A stretch of 64,000 nucleotides of DNA from Gonatopus flavifemur (lineage: Eukaryota > Arthropoda > Insecta > Hymenoptera > Dryinidae): assembly GCA_018340375.1 (NCBI GenBank), contig JAFFJZ010000003.1, positions 53,211,506-53,275,505 of the forward strand, in the 5' to 3' direction. Below the pieces are notes generated by a model. It did no database searches and had not been told where the DNA came from. It was given only the letters and a program-made list of their open reading frames with translations. Shown here piece after piece: positions 32,801 through 44,500 of this stretch (its first letter is position 1; the number at the start of each line of letters is the position of its first letter). A program made the position numbers and the translations under genes.

Positions 32801-34400
32801 ATAGATAGATAGATAGATAGATATGTTTATTTATGTTCTAGGATGAACATCCTGTGGAACAATTGAGAAAGAAGTATAAACAATAACAAAGATATTATAT
32901 ACAAAAATACTTATATATATACAGCATTAAACCCACAGCCCGAAAAGCAAAAAGAAGGCAGAATAAATGAACTTAAAAATAAAGATGAAATGAGAATGAG
33001 GATGAGATTACAAAGGTGTGAGAAATGAAAATACAGACATAAGATAGAGATTCTTAGTGCAGAAAAAATCAGAGAATTCATCAAAATGAGCCATAAGTGA
33101 TTGTGCATTAACATGACACATTCTTAACGAACGGAAAACTTCATTAGAGTGAGAGTTTGAGGGTCGAATCGGGAGTCACCTCAGTTGATCAAAGTCCCTG
33201 TTAGATGAGATGACGATAACATTTGAGGTATTATCTTTTTTCACCAGAATACGTCCATTCCTCGACCAAGTATGGAGATATCCTTTAGACTTCGCAACTT
33301 TCTTAGTTTCTGCGAGAAGAGAGGCTATATCAGACGGCAGATATTCATTAAGATAAAGCCTAGACTTAGGTAGAGAGGGATTAATATCAGACGCGTCGAC
33401 TAATCCTGTAGAACGTTTGGCCTCAAGTATTTTCGTTCGGAGAGAAGGAGAATCAAGCTCCATAAGGATGGTACGTGGACGTGATGTAGTTTTGGTGGAG
33501 CGAAGACGAAATGCTCTCACAATGTTAGATTGGGTGATCTGAACATTAAGATGAGCCAAGACATCCATGATACGGCTCGGAATGAATTCATCAGGGAGTT
33601 CAGGTAATCCTGAAAGAGTGAGAAGGTTCCTATTTGATTGAGAGCGCAGCGCTCGAAGTTCTTCTTGCAACTCGGTATTTTGTTGTTCCAATTCAGAGAT
33701 GCGTGCTGAGTGAGATTGAGAGTTATCTTCGATGGTTATAACACGCTGGCTGAGCGATACGAGGCTGGCATCAGTCATTTTGATAGAAGAGGAATTCTGT
33801 TCCAGTGAGGTTTTTAATTCCTGGTAGTCTTTAGTGAGCGATTTCACATCCTGATTGACTGTCATAACAGCCTGTCCAAGCCCCGCAAATTTGCTGGATA
33901 AAGAGGGGACATTGTTTTCGATGGAAGACAGTTGTTGAAGTTGAGCATGAACCTCAGTATTATTGCGTTCTTGCCGCTCAATGAAATTATCGAGTTTATC
34001 TGAGGATATTTGAATAGCTCTCATAATATCATCTATGGTAAAGGTTGTATTAGGAGTAGTACCACCACTGGTGTTGCGATCAACCATCGAAGTTGACGGA
34101 TAATCAACTTCCATTGATGAGGGAGGGATATCTCCAGACTTTTTGAAGGATTCCAAGGGACCTTTGCAAAGTACAAGCTCGTTGTTGTGGTTGTACGTTT
34201 TATGTAGTTTTACACAACCAGGATGGAAATATTTTATTCACGGGGTACACTTAATGACCTCCGTTTTCACAGATTTTCTGCAGATTGAGCAAATGTGATC
34301 CATTGTGATAATGAAAAAGAGAAAAATCTGGTACTAATATGTGTGGAAATCCAAATAAAAAACGAATTATAAAGAAAAAAAAAAAAAAAAAAGTCGTTGT
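32801..34400 (-). mobile_element. LINE derivative keeping ORF1 but lacking ORF2
   Basis: A minus-strand element with ORF1 (34303-33176). Immediately after ORF1 there is a short start of an endonuclease reading frame (VNAQSLMAHFDEF), followed directly by 3' untranslated sequence and a (TATC)n tail (GATA repeats at 32801-32822). The reverse transcriptase and nearly all of the endonuclease are deleted. The 5' end is not resolved and may lie upstream of 34400. Confidence 0.7.
33176..34303 (-). pseudogene. LINE ORF1 protein (PHD-like zinc motif, coiled coil, RRM-like region)
   Basis: From the ATG at 34303 the frame begins MDHICSICRKSV, then HPGCVKLHKTY, a PHD-like cysteine/histidine motif interrupted by an in-frame TGA at 34238-34240. 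After the stop the frame stays open for over 320 residues: a low-complexity linker, a long heptad-rich coiled coil (roughly residues 100-190 of that part), then LLTLSGLPE and VRAFRLRS, and a basic C-terminal region (KSRLYLNEYLP), the RRM plus CTD arrangement of ORF1 in CR1/Jockey-type LINEs. It would bind the element's RNA. One nonsense codon is the only obvious lesion. Confidence 0.75.
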
Positions 34401-35439
34401 AAGAACAGTTAAGATGAGTATATGCTACGTTGGGTGAGAGAGAGTACCATCGAGTAGTTAGAGAGACAGAGATGGGAGCAATAACGTAGAAAGAATACAA
34501 CAACAGTGTGCACGTATCTATACACTCGGTATCATAGTATATGTGTGACACACACAACGCAGTATATACGAACGAACGCTAGTACTATGAAATAATCGCG
34601 CATTATAATTATGAATGTAATGAAAGTATTATTGAGAAATGCATCACCGAATTATTATCTATGTAGACCGCAAATGGGGATAGAGAAAGCATGTCTCAAA
34701 AACCTCGTTGAAAAGTGATGTGATACGAATTAGTATGCCAACAAAGATGTCGTCAAGGCTCCCGTTGGAAGGCAAGATTTATGCTGTGGAGTGTGGATGT
34801 GCTACGATGGCCAATACCTCAACGTTACCGTGATGACGTGTAGAGAAGACAGACCAATCAATGATAAGAGGCGAATGATAAGCGCCACGCGCGAAAAGCA
34901 CTTGTAATACACCAGCCTTGGTCTTCCCGCTTGGCAGATGCTCCAACAACACCAGATAAATGCAAATCACAAAACATCCACCATCGGCTGCCAACGAAAC
35001 AGCTACTTATCGTTAGTTGCTCAAAAAAATGCCCGAGCCGATAAGGGATGCACTGAAACAAGGTCGACCCCGATAAGGCCACAAAATATGCAGTAAAACA
35101 GTAGACAAAGTAGAGCCAAGCAAGAGCGTGCAGGCTTATACTCACAGAGAGAGAGAGAGGTGACTCTCACATACCATAAACATGATTCCACAACAGTTTC
35201 CTTTGGGATTTGATTTCGATGAAAACCAGGGACACTTGAAGAATCACGATGATGGATATGGCACTGATCTCTATAATACACTGGATAGCGAATAGTTCAA
35301 TTTGCTTGTGACGAATAGAAGAGTCACCATATGTAGTTTGGGCGAAATGTTCAGCATTTATCAATATGGCGCCCACGTGAAATGAACCACATTCCATTTT
35401 ATAGGTTAGAATGTTTATTTATGCATTGATTATTAAAAA
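34401..35439. other. Region upstream of the THAP gene
   Basis: An A-tract precedes it (34374-34392) and a GA-repeat lies at about 35148-35158. Open frames overlap on the minus strand but show no known domain. The promoter and 5' untranslated region of the THAP gene should lie here; no clear core promoter was recognised. Confidence 0.35.
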
Positions 35440-35504
35440 ATGGTGATGAAATGTTTTCATTGCGGATCGACATCCACCGAAGAAAGCAGAAGAACTTCTC
35501 ACAA
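35440..35504 (+). CDS. THAP gene exon 1 (start of finger 1)
   Basis: ATG at 35440 (or 35446) then KCFHCGSTST and SHK; donor GTATGT follows CACAA at 35504. The four-residue C-F-H-C pair is the first half of the C2CH zinc site. The frame and split codon match exon 2. Confidence 0.8.
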
Positions 35505-38500
35505 GTATGTATATCTCAAATAATGTATTGTATAAAAGTTCGATTTTCAAAGTAAATAATATAAGGTTATATTCAATTTGGTTGATGTCGCGTATTTATT
35601 CAATGAATTTGAACTTTTTGTTCTTGCTTAATATCACGTGAAATATAAAAGTAGTACAAATGATTCACTTCATCAAGTGCAAAATAGTATCGATTGTTGC
35701 AATAAATGAATGTATACAGAATTTGAAAATTGCTAAACAATTTTCTTCATGATTTTGAATGATTTTGTTCCTTCTAGATTCCCATTGAAGAACCCTGGAA
35801 TAGTGGAATTATGGTTGCAAGCCATGGGATTGGGTATGGGTATCCAAATAACAGCCCTTGTTAAAGTGTCTGATAGGATATGATAGGAATTATTTCTATC
35901 ATTTAAGAGTATGTTTTTGGCGCATATTTTTAACATAGAACTTCAGATATTCAACAACTGAACTATCAGAAATGAATCGCGCATTTTATGAACGAGTACC
36001 TATCATATCTTTTGATATTCTTAACAAGTCACATTGGGAATGAAATTTAAGTCATTCTATGATATTCTATGCGATTTTTCATAAATCAGGACTATTATAA
36101 CTCATGTGATATCCGGCTGGTATGATGTTTTATCCGGTTCACCAAAAAATTGTTCTATGGCATTGTATCTGATCAATAATATGTGATAAATCTCAACAAA
36201 ATTTTGTATGATCTCCTATCATAACTCCTTCAAAATTTGTGAATGATAACCTGTATGAATAAAAATTCGACGGGTTGTATGATGATACATATGATTCTAT
36301 CATATTCTATACGATTTTTCACAAATCCGGGCTATCATAACTTTTGCGATATCAGGTTGTTATGATGTTCTATCCGGTTCACCAGGAAGATGTCCTATGG
36401 TATTATTTCTGAACAAAAGCATCTCCAAAATCTGAACAGAATTTTGTATGATCTTCTCTCATAATTTCCTCACAATCTGTGAATAATAACCTATATGAAA
36501 TCAAAGTCGAGATAACCTGTATAAAATTTATGACGATTCATATGAGAATACAGAACTGAGGTCTATCATAGTGTACAAGGGTCCTTTAAAATCAATGATG
36601 TTCAATGTAAATTATCAGTCATGTCGCTTATCAATATCACCCCGTATGGGAATATTTCACGGAAAAATTTCTGTGAAACCATAATCTCTCTAAAACATCG
36701 CATTCTCTCTGCAAAAATCTGGAAAAATCTGACAAATTGCAATAATAATCATCAATGGGAACGAAATTGCGCTCTGAAAAAGTTCTGACAAAACTAATAA
36801 ATTTTCAATATTTTTTTGATGACTAAAAAATTTTGAAATTCTATAAATACATTCATGTGCTATATTCAAATAGGGGGAAGTCCCGTAACGCCGGACGGCA
36901 CTCAGTACCGGACACTGAGAATATCTATCGAACTGAAAACAATACATATATATTCGTTGCATAGTTTGAATACGTACATCGAGGGAAGTGACGAAACGTA
37001 CCGCTAGGCGACTGTGTGCATGCACACCTTCCCAAAAATCAATTCATATTTGAGCCTCATATATTTTTGTTCCGCTTAGCTTTTACATCTACATATTTTG
37101 AACAACTGGTGTTATTTCTATTCCATTTTCCATCTAAGGTGTTCAACGGTATGTATTCTTTCGAATAATCTCCAATAACAGTTGAAATACTTACCAACTA
37201 GCTTAATTTTTCATATTCAATCCCACTTGACGAGTCCCCAGTATCGGACACTGAACTTGTCCCCCAATACCGGACACATAGTTTTTATTTATTTCATTAC
37301 AAAACTGATTTTCATTCATCGCAGTGACGTTCAGCCATGCCTAATGAATCAAAAATATCCCAAAAAGCACAATGGTCGGCTGAGAGTATGAAAACAGCGA
37401 TACAAAAAGTTTTATCTGGAGGGTGAGTGGCAGAGAAGCTGCGGTAAAATATTCAGTACCTAACAGTACCTTATTTGATCGCGTAAAAATTTTGAAGAGC
37501 AGAGGTAAATATACTGTTAAACCAAAAATGGGAAGATTTGTTAACACATTCATCGAGGAGTACGGAAAAACACTGGGTAATCATGTGATAGATTTGTCTA
37601 ATAGATGCATGCCGCTGACAAGCAAAGAATTTCTCACCTTTGCCTATGAGCCAGCAGAATCACTGAATATCAAGCATGGATCCAACAGAAACAAAAACTC
37701 AGCTGGGAAACATTTCAGTTGAAGAGACATTCTGACCTTAGTCTCAGAATTCCAGAATCGACAAGTTTGTTTCGCGCTGTAGGATTCAACAAGACTCAGG
37801 TGACTGGATTCAGTGTCAAAATTGTGAAGAATGGGCTCATGAGGCGTGTGCGGATGTTCCTGAACGCTCTGACAATTATATTTGTGATCGCTGCAAGATT
37901 AGATAATTTTCAAAATTACTTTTCTTCTTCCTTTCTATAAGCGCCCGGTACTAGGTGCCACTTGCCAAACTCATCAATTTTTAGTATTCGATACAAATAT
38001 ATTTTTTCGTTATTTCCAAATGAAATAAATATGTGAAGACTTATTGTATCGTTAAAAACTGTCAAAACTTCATTATGAGAATGAAAATATTGAAGTTCCT
38101 ATGTATTTTATTTCTTATCAACCATTAACCTCAAGTGTCCGGTACTGGGAGACTTCCCCCTATCATATGTGAAAAAGTGTTCGAAAATGTTTTAATTTGT
38201 TTTCAATAGTCAGGAAAATGTTAGGAATTCCTCATGATTTCGTTGGAATTTTTCCATGGCGCAATTTTGTCTCTAGTTGTGTGGAAATAAATGGAAAAAA
38301 AAACTGAAAAAATTTCTAAAGACCCAAACAACTATGTACAAAATGTCCCATCTTATTAGATGTACCATTACACTTTCAGAGATCCTCAGAGTTTGTCAGG
38401 GTTTTTCAGATTTTCGCAAAGAAAATGTGGTGTTTCTAAGAGATTATTCATGGTTTTGTAGGAATTTTTTAGCGAAATATTTCCATACGAGTCGAAAATC

Positions 38501-41500
38501 GGTTCGATCATGATGGTGGGCCTTCAATACCATGAATCGTTTGTGCACCGAATGTTCATTGTATCGAAAATTCATATTCCGAACGCGGATAGACCGAAGA
38601 ATTATTGTGCCGAACGTATTTGATTGGATGAAAACTGCATTTTCTTGTAGATTCTGTAAGAATGAGGAATCTGATTGCTACCGACGAAACGAACTTGTAA
38701 ACGATTGAGATTCCAACATCTTTCAATATAATAGTTCGAAGCAGGTCAACTACCTCGAGAGAATCCAGGTTTTTAAGCATTCCAGGAACGATAACGAACG
38801 TTTCTCGAAGTTTCTTTGACCGTTGAAATCTCATGTGTTTGTCAAATGTTTATTGAATGTTCTTCGAACATTCGGCGGCCATCTTGTTTTTTTGGAGTAT
38901 TCATTTTTTGGATAATCATATATGATATTATAGGCCTGATACTGGCTGTGCACACGCGGATGAATTTTGTGCATCACAAAACTACATGAGAATGAATTTC
39001 GATTGATGTAATGGTTTATCATACTAGAACCATTACTGCTCATATCGGAAACATATTCATAGGATTTTCTTTCAACGGATATTATGGAAAAACCACCCTT
39101 TCAGTCTTTCAGTAGAAGCTCACAAGATATGATAGAATTCTATTCCCCTCCTTGGTGAAAATTTCGGTAGCCCTGTTATACACCGAAAGGTAAATACACC
39201 GGAAGATGATTCAACCAAAAATTCGAGCCCCTAAAGAAGATCTGCCGAATGTTCATTGTACCGAAAACTACAGAATGGTTCGTCTCTTGGTATCTATGAG
39301 AAACAAGCGATACTATTGGATAAAAAATATTCGGTACAATGAACATTCCGCAGATCTTCCTTAGGGGCCGAAATTCTCGGTTCAATCATCTTTCGGTGTA
39401 TTTACCTTCCGGTGGATAACAGGGCTACCAAAATTCCTACTCGTGAAAATCCTTAGAAAAATTTGCGCCATTTTGACCAAAACGCGTCATTTTCCCGCAA
39501 AAAAATGGCGCATTTTGCTTAAAATGGAGTAATATTTCCCTAAGAGAAGCGAATATTAGAACAAATGAAACGTGAATACGTTTCAATTTCCGCTTGTTTC
39601 GCGATTAGATAATGCTTCGGTTACTTTTCCATGTGATTTCATACGCTAATCTTCACCGGGACTCAATTGTATACAATATCATAGGCCTGATACTCTTTGC
39701 GTCTGCGCGAATGAATTTCATACCCACATCCAGTGTTGGCACCAAATCCCGGAATGTATCGGAATTAGCCAGTTCCGTTTATTTATTGAAAAGAATGACA
39801 AATAACAGAACAACAGAATTTCCGGAATGGTAACGCTGCCTACATCACAAAATTACGCAAGAATGAATTGTGACTAATATAATGGCACATCATAGCATAG
39901 CAAAGCTACTTCCGCTATATCGCAAACATTATCATACGACCTCCTTCCGACGGATATTATAGAAACAACCACCCATTTGGTCTTTCCGTGGAAGCTCATA
40001 AAATATGATAGAATCCTATTCTCCTCAACCATATAGATTATCATAGGCCTGATACTGGTTGGGCCCGCGCGGATGAATGTTATACATCACAAAACTGCAT
40101 AGGAACGAATTGCGATTAATATGATAGCTTATCATAGCGAAACTACTTCCGCTATATCGCAAACATTGTCATAGGACCCCTTCCGACGGATACTATCGAA
40201 ATAACCACCCATTATGTCCACTGTTAGAAAAATCTGTCTCAAATTTAATAATAATTATTATGAAGTATTTCACATAATATTATTATCAAATTCAATGCTG
40301 TATTATATATTAAACACTGAGTATTAACTTCAATAACAATTATTATAAATTTATATATATGGAATTTCTATGGAATCCAATAATGTATTACATATTAAAA
40401 TTTATAATTCTGAATCATGAATTACCAGAAAAAAATCTTGAAGTTCTCAACAGAAATCATTGGGAATTTCCTTCATATTTTGGAATCCTCGAAACTGTTC
40501 CGAAGTGAGTACGTAATCGTGAATGTAGTCAAAGTCAATTGGAGCGCAAAGTTTTGGGGGCCTAACGGGGGATCGAACCTGCTTTCCTACCGAACCTACC
40601 CTACAACCTCACGCCTCAACCAGCTTGACTACATCACGATTGAAGAAATCGACTGTAAAATACGATGTAGTTTTAGATATCACATATGCTCTGACATCAA
40701 CCACTGCAATATAAATGACGTATAAGAGAAATAGGTGGAATGATTGGATGAATAAATGAATGAACAATTCAATGATTTATGAAATAATGAAATAGAAATC
40801 ACATCCGGAGGAACGGCAAAATTTTCGGACGTAATTGACCCATGTCATAATTTTTAGGTTTCCTGAGCAGGTTGTACCTTAAGATGAGGTTATGTGCACA
40901 TATGCGTACGAATTGAATAGAAAGCAATTGGGATTGTGAAGTCAGTTCATGGTGGAAAATTATAGGTTAGTTAAAATTGTAATTTTGAGATCCAATGAAT
41001 TAATATTAGTGTATGTCATAAACTTTGACTTGGTTTTATAATCTTTCGTTGAAATATTTTGAAAATTTGAAACATAATGTGACATATATTGTGATTTACT
41101 GTATGATAGAAATAGAAGTTGATCATTGATAAACTGGTTCTCAGGAAAAAATTCAAGACCGATACATTTCTATAATACTTTTTATTAGAAATTGAAAAGA
41201 GTTAACTAAATTAGTTATAGTAGTTCAAGTAATACCCATTGAAAATCACAGACTTCAAATAAAAATACTGTATTTCGTGAAAAGTGATTATCCCTCACAC
41301 TTATGATGATCTGATATTGTTAATAATTGCGTGATGTAAATATTGGACTAGGATTTCCACAGTTTGAGATATTAACATATGATTCATGTCAAAATTATTG
41401 AACTATATCAAAGTCACGTGGAATCAACATAAATGTCAAAATGATCATGATTTTGAACGATTTTCAAATAATGAATCTGTATACAGGACGCTATCATGTG

Positions 41501-44500
41501 GAAATCACAAAATAAAATCAATTAAATGTGTAGAAAAACTCCGGGAATTTGTTCACATGTAACTAAAGCTAATTGAATTAGGACATATAATCATGGTATA
41601 CATACCCATGAGTTATTGACCATTAGTGATAATTAAGAGGTTATGGATTCTATCACATGTTTACACGTATATACTATTATGTGCTCCCAAAAACAAAGTG
41701 CGCCGTGAATTATGCGCATAGAAGCCATCTTTAACATTTCAACATGTATTATTGTTATTTTTCATTATAGATTATTAGAATTGGGAAGTTTGCATGGAAT
41801 TTAATAATATATTTTGAATTTTCATAACCGGTTATTAATTTCCATGCATTTAATGTGAAAATTCATATACATGTTGTGTATGTATGTATGTATGTAACTT
41901 TATTTGTTTCCGGCGCCTGCTTCCATTGCTTGCAGGCGCCTCCATAAATTCACTTACATCTCCTCCTTCACCTAGTCTCACTACTCTATCCTTACTCTAA
42001 ACCATTCTTTCCGGGTTTACATAAATTTCATACATCTTCGAGAGAGAGAGAGAGCCATTCTGCTTCATTTATCCTTCCATCCATCCTCATTCATTCCCCA
42101 CCCCCCTCCTCCTTCGTATCCTTCCTTCCTTCTTTCCTTCAGCCTACACATCCATTCCTCCCCCTTCCCTCCTACCCCGAAATCTCTCCTATGATTTCCT
42201 TCAACTGTCTACCGTCGCCTTTCATGCAGATTTCCAAAACGTGTTCCCACGTTTCTTCCTCCCCTCCACATACTCTGCATTTCCTCCTTCCCACGTCTAC
42301 CTCCCAATACCTTCCTCCTCTCATCTCATTTCCTAATCTAAACCTAGCTATTCTCCTTCCTGTCCTCATTCCCCCACCTTGTCTTAGATATTTTGGAATT
42401 CCCTCCACCCTCACTTCCTTATACCACCTATTATATCTCGATTCTGCAATCCTTTCCCACCTCTCTAATTCCTGCTTCTCTCTGTCTTTTTCCATCCACC
42501 CGTTCTCTCCCTCCTCCCCTTCCCTCATTTCTCCTGTTTCCTCCTCTGCCATTTTCAAGCTTAACATCGCTTCCCTTCTCTCTTGTTCTCACCTCGACAT
42601 TCCTCCTCCTTTTATCATCTCTCTCCAACACCTCACCGCTACCTCTCCCACCCTGCCTTCTTTCAATTTCTTTTCAAATTCTATCGCCCTTTTCCTCAAT
42701 CTTATCCTCATCTTATCTCTTTTTAACTCTTCCCTGATCATATAACCTGGCGTCTCCCTATCTAGCCTCAGCATTCACCTCATGTACCTCTCTTGCAACC
42801 TTTCCACCTCCTCTCGTACCTTCCATCCCCAGATTTCCGCTCCATACCCCACAACGCTACCAACCAGCCTATCCCATATCCACATCCTTCTTCTCCAATC
42901 CCCCTTGAATAACCTTTCCCCAATTCCCCATACTACTCTCATTACTTCCCCTGCTTTCCTCACCCTATCTTTTATCTGTGCGTCTCGCTTTCCGATACTC
43001 CTAAATACCTAAACACCTTCACCTCCTCTATCTTCTCTTCGCCACATTTCCAACTCTTATCTCCTCTTTTCCCCCTCCTTTCCCGAACCTCATGATCTTT
43101 GTCTTTCCCACATTAAACTCTAGCCTCTTGATTCTGAAGTACCTCTCCAATCCTTCCTGAATCAACTGTAAATCTTCCTCCTTCGTCAAGACCACTACGT
43201 CATCCGCGTAGCTCAATGTCCATATCTTCCTCCCGTCCACTATCACTCCTCCTATCCCACTTTTCGCCATCTCTTCTTCCAAATCCGCTATTAATATATT
43301 GAATAGCACCGGACTTGAAGGACACCCCTGCCTAAGCCCTTTTACCATCCAAAATTCCTCTGACTCCTTTGCTCCTACCCTCACCCTCGCCTCCGTTTCC
43401 TTATATATTTCCTTCATTCTATCAATTAGTCCTTTATCTACTCCCCTTTTTTTCATCGACTTCCATAATACTTCCCTGTCTACCAAGTCGGAAGCTGCTT
43501 TCAGATGAACAAACACCGCCGCCAAATTCCCTTTCTTCTCTATCTCCCTCCCTATCAGGTAATTCAGTGCAAATATATTATCCGTCGTTCCCACTTCTCT
43601 CCTAAAACCCGTTTGATTACCTGCTAATATCCCCTTTTCCTCCACTCCTTCCTCCAATCTTCTTGTCAACAATGTCGTATAAATTTTATACATCGTCAGC
43701 GTCAGTGTTACTCCCCTGTATTCCTCCACTCTCCTCCCTCCCCCCTTTTCCACAAACGGGACTATGATCCCCTCTCTCCATTCCTCTGGAATCCTTCCGC
43801 TCTCCCAAATGTCCAACATCACCTCCTCTACTCCTTTCCTTAATTGACTTCCCACATGAATCCAGCACTCATCTTGTATCCCATCCTTTCCCGCTGCCTT
43901 CCCCTTCTTTAACCCTTTCCACATTTCCGCGAAATCTTTACCCTCTATCTGAGCATATTACTCTATTATACCGCCCCTATCTCCCGCTCTCACTTTTCTA
44001 TTTACCCCTCCTAACATATCCATGGAATATCTTTTCCATTCCTCCGGTCCTATGTCTTCATTCGTCTCTTTCCTCCTCTTCCTCTCTCTGTTCACCCATC
44101 CCCACACTTGTCTCTGATCCTTCACCTTTCTTATTTCCTCTATTATTTGCTCTCTTTTTGCCCTCCTTTTCTCTTCACATATTTGTCTGGATTCCTTTTT
44201 TGCTTCCATTACTCCTCCTACCTAGCCCTTTTTTTTCTCCCATTCCCTTATCTTCCTCCTAACCTCCCTCTTCTTGTTCCTGCATTCCTCGTCCCATCAT
44301 CTGTTCTTCTTATCACCCTTTCCCATCCTAATTCTTTTCCTACTCACCGCTTCTTTCACTTTTTCCATTATTTTCCTCCTCAATCCTCCACACTCTGCCC
44401 CTCCTCCTTCCCACTCCCCCATTTTCCTCTTATATTCCTCAATTCCATCTTCCGACCAATCGCATCTCTCGGTCCACTCTGTTCTTCTTTCCTCTTTCCA

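Noticed and set aside
32801..32822. CRISPR or regulatory repeat
   Set aside because: Simple GATA tetranucleotide run that is the 3' tail of a LINE.
34858..35397. Overlapping minus-strand frames upstream of the THAP gene
   Set aside because: Low-complexity hydrophobic or mixed sequence without motifs, mutually overlapping in different frames.
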